This document shows, piece after piece, positions 41,562 through 50,972 of a stretch of 64,000 nt of DNA (its first letter is position 1; the number at the start of each line of letters is the position of its first letter). A program made the translations under genes and the position numbers. The notes beneath the pieces were generated by a model. The model did not search any database. It had not been told where the DNA came from and saw only the letters and a program-made list of their open reading frames with translations. This DNA is from Rhodobacterales bacterium LSUCC0031 (GTDB lineage: Bacteria; Pseudomonadota; Alphaproteobacteria; Rhodobacterales; Rhodobacteraceae). The stretch spans positions 422,001 to 486,000 of the forward strand of contig WVSP01000001.1 of NCBI GenBank assembly GCA_015689735.1, in the 5' to 3' direction.

Positions 41562-43130
41562 ATGCCGCTCGACCGCCTCCTGACCTTTGCCGAAATCATT
41601 GAGACCTTTGCCCGGCTGCGCCCTGATTTCATTGCTGCGCGCGATCTTGAACGGCAGCTGACCTATGCCCAGTGGAACAGCCGGGCAAACCAACTTGCAC
41701 AGGGGTTGATAGCGCTTGGGCTGGTCCCCGGTGATCGGGTCGCCGTGCTGGCTTGGAACTGTCTGGCATGGGTCGAAATCTACGTCGCCGCGGCGAAATG
41801 CGGGATCGTCGTTGTGCCGATTAATTTCCGCCTAACCGCCGAAGAGGCTGGCTATCAATTGGGAGATTGCGACGCAGCAGCAGTGATCGCGCAAGAGGGC
41901 CTGCACGCCATGATCGATGGTTTGCGCGCTGATTTGCCTTTCGCGGCTGACCGCTACCTGCATTTCGGTGGCCCAACACCCTCGGGTTGGACGGCATATG
42001 AGGCGCTGATCGCCGCCGCGCCTGATAACAGGCCGCCCATCTCAGTCACCCCCGAGGATCCTTGGACCTTGATGTACACCTCAGGTACCACCGGACGGCC
42101 AAAAGGGGTGATGCGCAACCACCGAGGCATGGCCATGATCGCCTTGGTCACCGAGGTCGAGCTGTCGATCCGGGCCGATGACAATGCCTTGTTGGTCATG
42201 CCGATGTGTCACGCCAACTCGCTCAACTTTTTTTGCGCCTTCGCCTATGCTGGGGCGCAGATCACTGTCCATTCGCGCCGCAGTTTCGACGCCGCCGAGG
42301 TGTTGAGGGTCATGCGCGACCACCGGTGCAGTTTTACTTCGCTGGTGCCAACGCAATACATCATGATGCTTTCGCTCCCCGAAGATCAACGGCGGGTCGA
42401 AGGGCTCGAGACTATGACCAAGCTGATGATCTCGTCCGCGCCTGCCCGCCCCGAGACCAAGCGCGCAATCATGCAGATGTTCCCGAATTCGGGCCTATTC
42501 GAACTTTATGGGTCGTCAGAGGCGGGCTGGGTCACCATGCTTCATCCCGACGAACAATTCAGCCATCTCGGCACAGTGGGGCGCGAATGTGTGGGATCGG
42601 GGCCGATCCGTCTGTTGGACGAGGACGGCAACGAGGTACCCGATGGTCAGCCCGGTGAGCTATACTCGCGTACACCCTACACTTTCTCGGGGTATTTGAA
42701 CATGCCCGAGAAAACCGCCGAGGCGTTCAACGGCGAATGGTGCTCGGTCGGAGACATGGCGATCCGGGATGCGCAGGGCTTTATCAGGCTGGTGGATCGC
42801 AAGAAGAACCTGATCATCTCGGGTGGTGAGAACATCTACCCGTCCGAGGTCGAGGCGGTTCTTGGTCGGCACGAAGCCGTGCAGGACGTCGCCGTGATCG
42901 GCGTACCACATGACGTCTGGGGTGAGGCAGTGCACGGTGTCATTGTGCTGCATGCGGAGGCCGATGTGACGGGCGATGATCTGATTGCGTGGTGCAAAGA
43001 CAAGATCGCCGGTTACAAGCGCCCGCGCTCCATCTCCATCATCAGCGAGGCCGAAATGCCCCGCACCGCGACCGGCAAGGTCCTGCACCGGGTGCTGCGC
43101 GACCGTTTTGCCGTGACCGCTGACGCCTGA
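41562..43130 (+). CDS. AMP-forming acyl-CoA ligase
   Basis: A 522-residue acyl-adenylate-forming enzyme that activates a carboxylic acid with ATP and joins it to coenzyme A. Motifs are complete: LMYTSGTTGRPKGVMRNHRG at about residue 170 (A3), LFELYGSSEAGWVT (A5), VDRKKNLIISGGENIYPSEVE (A8), and a C-terminal PRTATGKVLHRVLR with the catalytic Lys. The acid is unknown; the following thiamine enzyme suggests a 2-hydroxy acid. It is the first gene of the operon under the palindromic promoter. Confidence 0.92.
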   Translation: MPLDRLLTFAEIIETFARLRPDFIAARDLERQLTYAQWNSRANQLAQGLIALGLVPGDRVAVLAWNCLAWVEIYVAAAKCGIVVVPINFRLTAEEAGYQLGDCDAAAVIAQEGLHAMIDGLRADLPFAADRYLHFGGPTPSGWTAYEALIAAAPDNRPPISVTPEDPWTLMYTSGTTGRPKGVMRNHRGMAMIALVTEVELSIRADDNALLVMPMCHANSLNFFCAFAYAGAQITVHSRRSFDAAEVLRVMRDHRCSFTSLVPTQYIMMLSLPEDQRRVEGLETMTKLMISSAPARPETKRAIMQMFPNSGLFELYGSSEAGWVTMLHPDEQFSHLGTVGRECVGSGPIRLLDEDGNEVPDGQPGELYSRTPYTFSGYLNMPEKTAEAFNGEWCSVGDMAIRDAQGFIRLVDRKKNLIISGGENIYPSEVEAVLGRHEAVQDVAVIGVPHDVWGEAVHGVIVLHAEADVTGDDLIAWCKDKIAGYKRPRSISIISEAEMPRTATGKVLHRVLRDRFAVTADA

Positions 43131-43142
43131 GAGGAACCCGCG

Positions 43143-44855
43143 ATGACCCGAAATACCGCCGCAGACCTAATCGCGGCCACGCTCAAGGCGCGAGGGGTTG
43201 AGCGAGTCTTTGCCTTGTGCGGTGGTCATATCATGCCGATCTGGATGGCGCTCGACGATGCAGGGATCGCAATCGTCGATGTGCGCGACGAACGCGCCGC
43301 CGTGTATATGGCGCATGCCCATGCCGCCGTCGCGGGTGGGTTCGGCGTGGCGCTGGTCACGGCGGGGCCGGGTGTTACCAACGCGATGACTGGCATCGCG
43401 AACGCGCATGTGTCGCGGATGCCGGTTCTGGTGCTGTCTGGCACGCCGCCACGCCCACAGGAAAACCGAGGTGCCTTGCAAGACATGCGCCACACGGCGA
43501 TGGTCTCATCCATCACGCGCGTTGCACGCACTGTCCGCCACGCCCATCTCCTCCCGCACGAGTTGGATGCCGCGATTGCCGCAGCGTTGGGCCATGGAGG
43601 CGAGCCAGGGCCGTCATTTCTCGACTTCCCGGTTGACGTGCAGCGCGACCCCCTGCCCGAAGTGCTGTTCAAGGTCGAACAAATCGCCGGAAAGCGTCCC
43701 CCCCGTACCCGCGCCTTTGACGCCGATCTCGACGCGGCAGCGGCGCTCATCCGAGGGGCAGAAAAACCTATTGTGATCTCGGGGCGCGGCGCCAATCGTG
43801 CAGGTCAGGCCCTAGCGCGGTTCCTTACTGCTTCAGGGGCCGGATATCTCGATACCGGCGAGACCAAGGGGATCGTACCAGACTCGCATGATGCCTATAT
43901 CGGCGCCATGCGTGGTGCTGCGATGACCCAATCAGACTTGGTGATCACGGTTGGCCGCAAACTGGACTTTCAATTGGCTTACGGCACGCCGGCGGTGTTC
44001 GGCGGTGCAAAATTCCTCCGCCTGTCGGATGTCGCGGCAGAACTGACCGACAACCGGCTGAGCGAGGTCGCGCTGTTGGGTGAGTTGGAGACCAGCCTCG
44101 AAGCGTTGTCGGACCGCCTACAAGGTTACGCCCCTGACCGCTCATGGGTGCGAGACCTGCGAAAAAAGCACGTGCAGCGCTCAGCAAGCCTGTCAGAAGC
44201 GCTGGCCAGCGCTCCATCGGACGCACAGGGCCGCATTCATCCCAACCGCCTTTTGGGCGAGATCCGCAAACGTTTGGACCCCAACGCAGTGGCTATTGCC
44301 GATGGCGGTGATATCCTCAGCTTTGCCCGATTGGCGTTGTCCCCTGCCACATATCTGGATCCCGGCCCCTTGGGGTGTATCGGCTTGGCCACGCCCTTTG
44401 CCATCGCAGCTGCAATGGCCGCACCTGGACGACAGGTAGTGGCGGTGACGGGTGACGGTGCTTTTGGCTTCTCTGCGATGGAAATCGACACGGCGGTGCG
44501 ACACAGGGTGCCGGTGATGATCGTGGTCAGCAACAATGGCGCTTGGGCGATCGAGGTGCGCGATCAAAAGGAGCGCTTCGGAAAAGTCGTCGGCACCGCA
44601 TTACAATTTGCAGACTACGCGCAGATGGCGCGCAGCTTTGGCCTAAAGGCCTGGCGGATCGAGGGCGAGGACGCAATCGCCCCCGCATTGGACGCAGCGT
44701 TCGCAGCCCTTGCCCAAGGTCATGCCGTTCTGATCGACGCCGTCACCTCGCCCGAGGCGATCTCCTCCGACAGTAAAACCGGCTTGGCATGGGTTCCAGA
44801 CCTGCAAGCTCTCGCAGCATGGGACACGGCCGAAAGGGCATGGTTAGAGGCGTGA
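43143..44855 (+). CDS. Thiamine-diphosphate enzyme, 2-hydroxyacyl-CoA lyase-like
   Basis: A 570-residue enzyme with the three domains of the acetolactate synthase/decarboxylase family: the N-terminal domain (1-180) with the cofactor-activating Glu at 50 (DVRDERAAVYM), a central domain (about 190-320, KPIVISGRGANRAG), and the C-terminal ThDP domain with GDGAFGFSAMEIDTAVRHRVPVMIVVSNNGAW, the GDG...NN Mg2+-binding motif. Next to a CoA ligase and a CoA-transferase, the likely role is cleavage or decarboxylation of a CoA thioester, as in oxalyl-CoA decarboxylase or 2-hydroxyacyl-CoA lyase. A biosynthetic acetolactate synthase is unlikely, as no small subunit is present. Confidence 0.85.
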   Translation: MTRNTAADLIAATLKARGVERVFALCGGHIMPIWMALDDAGIAIVDVRDERAAVYMAHAHAAVAGGFGVALVTAGPGVTNAMTGIANAHVSRMPVLVLSGTPPRPQENRGALQDMRHTAMVSSITRVARTVRHAHLLPHELDAAIAAALGHGGEPGPSFLDFPVDVQRDPLPEVLFKVEQIAGKRPPRTRAFDADLDAAAALIRGAEKPIVISGRGANRAGQALARFLTASGAGYLDTGETKGIVPDSHDAYIGAMRGAAMTQSDLVITVGRKLDFQLAYGTPAVFGGAKFLRLSDVAAELTDNRLSEVALLGELETSLEALSDRLQGYAPDRSWVRDLRKKHVQRSASLSEALASAPSDAQGRIHPNRLLGEIRKRLDPNAVAIADGGDILSFARLALSPATYLDPGPLGCIGLATPFAIAAAMAAPGRQVVAVTGDGAFGFSAMEIDTAVRHRVPVMIVVSNNGAWAIEVRDQKERFGKVVGTALQFADYAQMARSFGLKAWRIEGEDAIAPALDAAFAALAQGHAVLIDAVTSPEAISSDSKTGLAWVPDLQALAAWDTAERAWLEA

Positions 44856-45048
44856 CGGCGTGTGGGACCTTTTTCTTGGGCGGGGCGACTATCGGATAGG
44901 GTCACCACTGGAAACCGCCGTGAGCAATTCGGTTTTCTTCCATCAGCCCCGCGATGCCCAAGTTGCATGGCCTGTGCGGCCTTGGCTTTACCTTGCTGTC
45001 CGCTCTGGGTAGCGTCACGCCGTTGAAAAAGCTGGCGCAGGGGATGAC

Positions 45049-46314
45049 ATGGCCGAGGCACCGATACCAGCACAGCACCACGCCCTGAGCGGTCTGCGCA
45101 TACTTGATCTAACCCGTATCCTCGCCGGGCCTTGGGCGACACAGGTCTTGGCCGATATGGGGGCCGAGGTGATCAAGATCGAACGCCCTGGCGAAGGCGA
45201 CGACACGCGCAGTTGGGGTCCGCCCAACATGATCGACGATGCCGGGCGTGATCATGGCGCCGCCTACTTCCATGCCGCCAATCGCGGCAAGAAATCCGTG
45301 GCAGTCGATATCGCACATCCCGATGGGCAGCGCCTTGTGCGGGCCTTGGCTGCGGGGGCCGATGTGGTGGTCGAGAATTTCAAAGTCGGCGGCTTGGCCA
45401 AATATGGTCTTGACTACCAAAGCCTCAGCGCGATCAAGCCCGACCTGGTCTATTGCTCGATCACGGGGTTCGGCCAGACCGGCCCCTATGCCGATCAGGC
45501 GGGATATGATTTTCTTGTCCAAGGCATGGGCGGCATGATGAGCGTCACTGGGCAGGCCGATGGCACGCCGGGCGCTGAGCCCATGAAAACCGGCGTGGCA
45601 CTGACTGACCTTCTGACGGGGCTTTACGCGGTCATCGGGATTTTATCGGCGCTGCGCCACCGCGATGCCACAGGCGAGGGGCAACATATCGACATGTCGC
45701 TTCTGGATGTACAGGTTGCCACGCTTGCCAATCAGGCGACCAATTTCCTTGCGACGGGCAATCCCCCTGTGCGGATGGGCAATGCGCATCCAACCATTGT
45801 GCCATACCAGGTCTTTGCAACATCGGATGGCCATATCATCTTGGCGGTCGGCAATGATGGGCAATTCGCCCGCTTCTGCGAGGTGGCGGGCGCGCCGGAA
45901 TTGGCCCGTGATCCGCGATATGCCACCAACCCAAGCCGTGTCCGGCACCGCGACACGCTGATCCCGGAACTGGAGCGCTTGATCGCCGCGCGCAGCCTTG
46001 ATGATTGGATCGCGGCACTCAATGCCGCCAAGGTGCCAGCCGGACCCATCAATGATATCGGCCGCGTCTTTGCCGACCCGCATGTGCAAGCGCGTGGTAT
46101 GCGCACGGCACCTGTGACGCGTGATGGTCATCATCTGGCTGGTGTCGCCTCGCCGCTCAAGCTGTCGCGGACCCCGGCGATCCGACCGACTGCCGCGCCC
46201 CGGCTTGGGGGTGACACATTCACCGTTCTGGCCGGGCTATTGGTCGGCGAAGATCTGGATATTGACCAACTCGTGGCGCAAGGTGTGATAGCAGGGCCGC
46301 CTGATGATGTTTGA
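45049..46314 (+). CDS. CaiB/BaiF (class III) CoA-transferase
   Basis: A 421-residue class III CoA-transferase. The family start LSGLRILDLTRILAGPWATQVLADMGAEVIKIERPGEGDDTR is clear; the catalytic Asp lies in the region DLLTGLYAVIGILSALRHRDATGEGQHIDMSLLD. The C-terminal part (PAGPINDIGRVFADPHVQARGM) is typical of the second domain. These enzymes move CoA between carboxylates. It follows the thiamine enzyme after 193 gene-free bases and may belong to the same operon, taking CoA from formyl- or other acyl-CoA. Confidence 0.92.
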   Translation: MAEAPIPAQHHALSGLRILDLTRILAGPWATQVLADMGAEVIKIERPGEGDDTRSWGPPNMIDDAGRDHGAAYFHAANRGKKSVAVDIAHPDGQRLVRALAAGADVVVENFKVGGLAKYGLDYQSLSAIKPDLVYCSITGFGQTGPYADQAGYDFLVQGMGGMMSVTGQADGTPGAEPMKTGVALTDLLTGLYAVIGILSALRHRDATGEGQHIDMSLLDVQVATLANQATNFLATGNPPVRMGNAHPTIVPYQVFATSDGHIILAVGNDGQFARFCEVAGAPELARDPRYATNPSRVRHRDTLIPELERLIAARSLDDWIAALNAAKVPAGPINDIGRVFADPHVQARGMRTAPVTRDGHHLAGVASPLKLSRTPAIRPTAAPRLGGDTFTVLAGLLVGEDLDIDQLVAQGVIAGPPDDV

Positions 46315-46352
46315 AGGCCACGATCATCGGAGATGGCGCGATTGCGCGACCC

Positions 46353-47867
46353 TCAGGGATGTGGGGGCGCAGATAGCTCTGCCGGCGCCGTCTCGTTGTG
46401 CCGTGCGGATAACAGCGAGATAGGGCGTGCAATCGGCCGCAAAGTGCCTGCTGTCCCCGAGAGATCAGCGGTGGTCGCGGGTGGTGATCCATCCATGTCA
46501 GGCGCCAAGACGGGCAGCAAATAGCCGCGCTGCACAGTCGCTTGCGCCGGTGATTCATGTACAACCTGCGGTGCCGCTGTTGCCGTTGGGCGTATGCGTG
46601 TGATCGGTTGCAACGATGCAACGGGTCCAGAATGGTGGGCGATCTCAAAAGCGCCAGTGCTGCGCCGATCATTCAAGACCCTGCCCGGAATACGCGGCGG
46701 CATGAGCTGCGCCAGTCCCGGCTCTGGGGGAAAGGTCGCAGCCCTGCGCGGCGGGCCGCTTTCTTGGGTAAGATCCGCGCCCGCACTGGGCATCACGGTG
46801 GACGGATCAAGGCGATCGGTGTGCGGCAAGCTGATCTGCTGCAACCTGCGATCTTCCACCGTCGGCGCCAACGCGCGCGCGGTATCTGTCGTGTGATCTG
46901 GGGCCTGCGAAGTAGAACTCACCACGATAACGGAGGATGCCTCTGCCATGGCTGCTTGCCGTGTAGTTGGCCATAGGGTTGCTGCGGCGAGCAGCAAGCA
47001 CAGCGAAGATAGCGCGCCAAATATGATGATCGCCGACTTGCGGCGTAACGGTTTGGATGTCTGGTTGGCCGCGATCTTTGCCGCTGCCCGTGGCGGCACG
47101 ACGGGCTTTGGCGCGACGGTCTGTATCGCGCATGCGGGTGCGTCGGCTGCGGGAATGGCGGGGCCGATGTCCATCTCTGGCCTGTCCAACAAGAAGGGGA
47201 CCGGGGCAAAGGGCGACAAGGAGTACATCGGATCTTGCACGGTGTTTTGCGCGGTGGCGACACCCGTACTACGGGCCTGCCGCCTTTCTGCCCGCGCCGT
47301 TTTGCGCACCAAGCGCTCTTGGCGCTTTTTGAGTTCCCGCTGGAGGGCAGGGGGCATGGCGATTGCACTTGGTGAAGGGTTGGGCCTAGGCTTTGGGCCT
47401 GGAGCTATTGACGCGCCGATTTCGTCGGCTGCGTCGTGGCCCGGCCGCGGCCCCTCCAAGGGGATAATGACCTCTGGATCAGGCGCGTCTTGAGGCAGGA
47501 TGATCACGGCTGGAACCATGCCATAGGCGCGCAGAAATGCCGCCGCGGCATCACAGACGTGGCGTTCGACGGCGATGCGATGCGCATCTGGGCCATCCCC
47601 CGTCGTGATGATATGCAAATCCTCGGGCGGGATATTTCCAAAGGGCATCGGGCCTGACAGCTCGCGCAACACGCAACTCTGCGGGATTGCGACAGCGACG
47701 CAAGGCGCCGGTGCATCGCCCTTTACTCGGGCAGCAAACAGCCTTAGCCGGAACTCGAGTGCGCCATCCGCGAGCGCCAAATCTTCGCGGTAGGCCGATA
47801 GTTCCGGTGCGACTGGCACGCATGACAACGTCGTTTCGGTGAAAGTGATCTTGGCCTTGATACGCAT
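46353..47867 (-). CDS. Single-pass membrane protein with long Pro/Ala-rich regions
   Basis: A 504-residue protein with one clear membrane helix near the middle (AIIIFGALSSLCLLLAAATLWPT). The N-terminal part (about 1-160) is folded and resembles conserved roseobacter proteins without function; the flanks of the helix are low-complexity (Pro, Ala, Arg). The C-terminal part, likely periplasmic, has many short PATAAPQV-type segments. The ATG at 47867 starts a more natural sequence than the frame from 47954. It is convergent with the CoA-transferase. The role is unknown; a scaffold is only a guess. Confidence 0.6.
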   Translation of the reverse strand: MRIKAKITFTETTLSCVPVAPELSAYREDLALADGALEFRLRLFAARVKGDAPAPCVAVAIPQSCVLRELSGPMPFGNIPPEDLHIITTGDGPDAHRIAVERHVCDAAAAFLRAYGMVPAVIILPQDAPDPEVIIPLEGPRPGHDAADEIGASIAPGPKPRPNPSPSAIAMPPALQRELKKRQERLVRKTARAERRQARSTGVATAQNTVQDPMYSLSPFAPVPFLLDRPEMDIGPAIPAADAPACAIQTVAPKPVVPPRAAAKIAANQTSKPLRRKSAIIIFGALSSLCLLLAAATLWPTTRQAAMAEASSVIVVSSTSQAPDHTTDTARALAPTVEDRRLQQISLPHTDRLDPSTVMPSAGADLTQESGPPRRAATFPPEPGLAQLMPPRIPGRVLNDRRSTGAFEIAHHSGPVASLQPITRIRPTATAAPQVVHESPAQATVQRGYLLPVLAPDMDGSPPATTADLSGTAGTLRPIARPISLLSARHNETAPAELSAPPHP

Positions 47868-48229
47868 TAAACCGCCCACATCCTCAACCTTGCCAAGTCG
47901 AGGTTGGTCAATGCGCGCATCGCGCCGCCAAGGCGGTTCAGGCAACGCCAGCAATCATGCACGACTGCCCGATGCCCTTGGTAAACTCACGACCTGCACC
48001 TCAACACCTGTCACGGTTTTTCCCGCGTTTAAGGTGTAGAAACCTCACTTGTTACTCGTTTGATTTTGTATCTTTCGAGTAATTTTTATCTTTTGTTAAC
48101 GTATGGCCATCGGGGTGCGAAAGAAAGCCTGTATTGGCCCTTCTTGGCGGTATGGGTGCATTTTGTGGTAATTCTGCGTCATGCACCGCCCGGCCTGCGC
48201 GATCGAGCGGTCATAGTTTGCGTCGCGCG
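47868..48229. other. Gene-free interval, probable promoter of the minus-strand gene
   Basis: These 362 bases between the Pro-rich gene and the chromate transporter gene contain no convincing gene. 48040-48100 is AT-rich (ACTCGTTTGATTTTG and TAATTTTTATC), which fits the promoter of the upstream-reading gene. I see no terminator for the chromate transporter in the remainder. Confidence 0.4.
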
Positions 48230-49453
48230 CTAAATCGGCGTTGCAATCACACTTATGCAAGCCCCGGAAAGTGCTGCGATCATTACAACCGCCCACGGCG
48301 GCAAGCGCCACGCGCTGAGCATCACGAAACAGGCAAGAGCAAGGACCAAATCGCCCATACCGCCGATTGCCACCGTGAAGACCGGATCATAAAGCGCCGC
48401 ACCCAAAATGCCCACAACCGCAGCATTGGTGCCGCGCATCAAGGCTTGCGCAGAGGGCAAGCCGCGCAGCCGTTGCCAATAAGGCAGAGCCGCAATCAAG
48501 ATCAGAAAACCGGGGGCGAAAATGGCGAAGGTCGCAATCAACGCACCGGCCACCCCATTGGGGCTTGGTGCTTGCACGGCACCTAGATAGCTTGCGAAGG
48601 TGAAAAGCGGCCCCGGCACAGCTTGCGTCGCGCCGTAGCCAGCGAGGAATTGATCAGTCGTGATCCAGCCCTGCGCGACGGTTTCCGCCTCGAGCAAGGG
48701 CAGGACGACATGGCCACCACCAAAGACCAGCGCACCGGCGCGCACGAAGCCATCGATCATTGCAAGAAGCGGGGCGAGGTCAGCCACAAACGGCAATAGC
48801 GCAACCAAACATGCAAATCCGCCAAGGGCCGCAAGGCCCTGCGATGCTGTGACAGGCAGGTGCAGCGATGCTGAACCTGGCGGGTCCACGTCATGCTTGA
48901 TCACGAAAGCGCCAGCCGCGGCGCCCAGGATGATCGCTCCCAGCATGCCCCACAGACCGGGAAACAGGGCCAAGAGGGCCACCGCGCCCACCGCAATGCT
49001 AGCCCGGATCGGATCAGGGCAAAGATTGCGCGACATGCCGAGCACTGCATGTGCCACGATTGCCACCGCTCCGATCTTCAGCCCATCGATCGCGCCCATG
49101 GCGAGCGGCCCCGACAAAAGCGGCACGATTTGCGCAAATGCCAACAACATAAGTGCCGATGGCAGCGTGAAGCCGATAAAGGCCGCAAGCGCGCCCATCC
49201 ACCCCGCGCGCATCAGCCCCAGTGCGAACCCCACTTGGCTTGACGCAGGGCCTGGCAGGAATTGGCACAGCGCGACCAGATCGGCATAGGCCGCATCATC
49301 AAGCCAACGCCGCCGGTCCACGAATTCCGTGCGAAAATACCCAAGATGGGCAATGGGACCGCCAAAAGAGGTCAGCCCAAGTTTCAGGAAGACGGCGAAA
49401 ACCTCGGCTGCATGTGTCGTTGCCGCTGCTGCGCGGTCAGGCGTTTTCGTCAT
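48230..49453 (-). CDS. chrA: Chromate transporter (ChrA family)
   Basis: A 407-residue membrane protein with two homologous halves. Each half has the family box: FLKLGLTSFGGPIAHLGYFRTEFV in the first and AGALVFGGGHVVLPLLEAETV in the second, with LCQFLPGPASSQVGFALGLMRAG and GYGATQAVPGPLFTFASYLGA following. About ten hydrophobic segments are visible. ChrA proteins export chromate or take part in sulfate-related anion transport. The ATG at 49453 precedes the family sequence; the longer frame from 49543 is Arg- and Ser-rich. No regulator (chrB) is nearby. Confidence 0.9.
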   Translation of the reverse strand: MTKTPDRAAAATTHAAEVFAVFLKLGLTSFGGPIAHLGYFRTEFVDRRRWLDDAAYADLVALCQFLPGPASSQVGFALGLMRAGWMGALAAFIGFTLPSALMLLAFAQIVPLLSGPLAMGAIDGLKIGAVAIVAHAVLGMSRNLCPDPIRASIAVGAVALLALFPGLWGMLGAIILGAAAGAFVIKHDVDPPGSASLHLPVTASQGLAALGGFACLVALLPFVADLAPLLAMIDGFVRAGALVFGGGHVVLPLLEAETVAQGWITTDQFLAGYGATQAVPGPLFTFASYLGAVQAPSPNGVAGALIATFAIFAPGFLILIAALPYWQRLRGLPSAQALMRGTNAAVVGILGAALYDPVFTVAIGGMGDLVLALACFVMLSAWRLPPWAVVMIAALSGACISVIATPI

Positions 49454-49508
49454 CTCGCCCTCGCCTCCTGTCGATTGGCTGTGGCGACTTGTCTGGCTGC
49501 TGGACGTA

Positions 49509-49823
49509 TCAGTTTTGCGACCCCGCCCTTCGCGGTGCGGCAAACCGGGTTTGATGGATGATCAGTCCGTCGTCATCCACCGTCAGGCGGAGCGTTTGGC
49601 CGCCATGATGAAGCGTGAGCCGCCAACGCCCAGCATCGGCATCACTGCCGATTTCGGTCGTGCTGGTGATCTGACCGCTGCGCATCAGATCGGGCAAGAT
49701 GCTAGGTTCAAGCCCAAAGCGCGCGGCGATCAGCTCGGCCGGGATCAGGAATTGGCCATTCTCCCGCGCCAGCCGCGTGGGCTTCGCGGGGTCGTGATCT
49801 GGAGCTGTCCCTGCCTCTTCCAT
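49509..49823 (-). CDS. DUF6522-like small protein
   Basis: A 104-residue protein. ENGQFLIPAELIAARFGLEPSILPDLMRSGQITSTTEIGSDADAGRWRLTLHHGGQTLRLTVDDDG looks like the short family I recall as DUF6522: a helix pair then beta strands. The ATG at 49823 has AGGAA five bases before it. It is 55 bases upstream of chrA on the same strand and may be cotranscribed. The function is unknown, and the family name is from memory. Confidence 0.62.
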   Translation of the reverse strand: MEEAGTAPDHDPAKPTRLARENGQFLIPAELIAARFGLEPSILPDLMRSGQITSTTEIGSDADAGRWRLTLHHGGQTLRLTVDDDGLIIHQTRFAAPRRAGSQN

Positions 49824-49952
49824 AGGGTTCCTCATGTCACGCTCATTGTGCCTGGCCGCCTTTCGCCTGTCTGCCCGTGATGCACACCCGGCCATCTTGA
49901 CGCTTGCGCTGCCCGCAGGCACCAAAGACGCCTCAGACCCAAGGGGCCGCTT

Positions 49953-50879
49953 ATGCAGACCGACCATGCCACCACACATGACGCGCTAGAAGACCCGCGC
50001 AACGCAGACATCTTGATCTATGTGAACGGCATGCTCAAGCCACGGGCCGAAGCAGTTGTATCGGTCTATGATAGCGGCTTCCTTTTGGGCGATGGCATGT
50101 GGGAAGGGATGCGCCTTTACGATGGCGTCTGGGCGTTCTTCGACGAACACATGGACCGCTTCTTTGACAGCTGCAAAGCCGTCAGCCTCGACGTGGGGAT
50201 GGACCGCAAGGGTATCTTTGATGCGCTCGAGATGACGCGGCGTGCCAACGGGATGGAAACGGATGTGCATTGCCGCCTGATGCTGACGCGGGGGGTGAAG
50301 GTGCGACCCTTCCAGCACCCCTCGCTCTCACGCTCGGGGCCGACGCTGGTGATCATCATGGAACATTCCAAGCCCTTGGACCGGCTACAGGGCGCAGGCA
50401 TCAGGCTGGCGACCGTGCCGCAGGTGCGCGGCCTGCCGATGAGCCAGGATGCGAAATACAACTCCCACTCCAAGCTCAACTGCGTTCTGGCCTGCCTTCA
50501 GGCCGAACAGGCGGGCGCGGATGAGGCCTTGATGCTCGATCCGCATGGTTTCGTGAACACGACCAATGCGTGCAACTTCTTCATCGTGCGCCGGGGCGAG
50601 GTTTGGACCTCGACGGGCGATTACTGCATGAACGGGGTGACGCGCCAAAAGGTGATCGATCTGTGCCGGGCCAACGGCATCCCGGTTTTCGAGAAGAACT
50701 ATTCCCTCTACGAGGTGCATGGCGCCGAGGAGGCGTTCCTGACCGGAACCTTCGGCGCGCAGACGCCGGTCGCTGCGATCGACGGCAAGCCCGTAGGCGA
50801 CGGGTCGCGGCCTGTGACGGCGCGGATACAGGCGCTCTACAAGCAGGCGGTCGCGGAATATGTGGCGGCGCGAGGGTAG
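49953..50879 (+). CDS. Class IV (D-amino-acid/branched-chain type) aminotransferase
   Basis: A 308-residue fold-type IV PLP enzyme. Segments are VVSVYDSGFLLGDGMWEGMRLYDG at the start, the PLP-binding Lys in AKYNSHSKLNCVLACLQAEQAGADEALMLD, VNTTNACNFFIVRRGEVWT, and VFEKNYSLYEVHGAEEAFLTGTFGAQTPVAAIDG. It could be a D-amino-acid transaminase, a branched-chain type, or an R-amine transaminase; the sequence does not decide. It is convergent with the BisC-like gene over a palindrome-rich interval. Confidence 0.9.
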   Translation: MQTDHATTHDALEDPRNADILIYVNGMLKPRAEAVVSVYDSGFLLGDGMWEGMRLYDGVWAFFDEHMDRFFDSCKAVSLDVGMDRKGIFDALEMTRRANGMETDVHCRLMLTRGVKVRPFQHPSLSRSGPTLVIIMEHSKPLDRLQGAGIRLATVPQVRGLPMSQDAKYNSHSKLNCVLACLQAEQAGADEALMLDPHGFVNTTNACNFFIVRRGEVWTSTGDYCMNGVTRQKVIDLCRANGIPVFEKNYSLYEVHGAEEAFLTGTFGAQTPVAAIDGKPVGDGSRPVTARIQALYKQAVAEYVAARG

Positions 50880-50880
50880 C

Positions 50881-50945
50881 GTTTTCCAATGGGAAAACAT
50901 GTGGGAAAACCCGGGTTTTCCCACAGGGAAATCTCGAGATTTCCC
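50881..50945. repeat. Three successive palindromes in convergent interval
   Basis: GTTTTCC (50881-50887) pairs with GGAAAAC (50892-50898); 50901-50924 is a perfect 24-bp palindrome whose half is GTGGGAAAACCC; 50926-50945 is a perfect 20-bp palindrome whose half is GGGAAATCTC. They fill the interval directly after the aminotransferase stop, before the end of the convergent molybdoenzyme gene. They may act as a bidirectional terminator or as REP-like sequences; no long T tract is present. Confidence 0.85.
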
Positions 50946-50972
50946 GTGCGCAAAACTGCAATCCTGCGCCCC

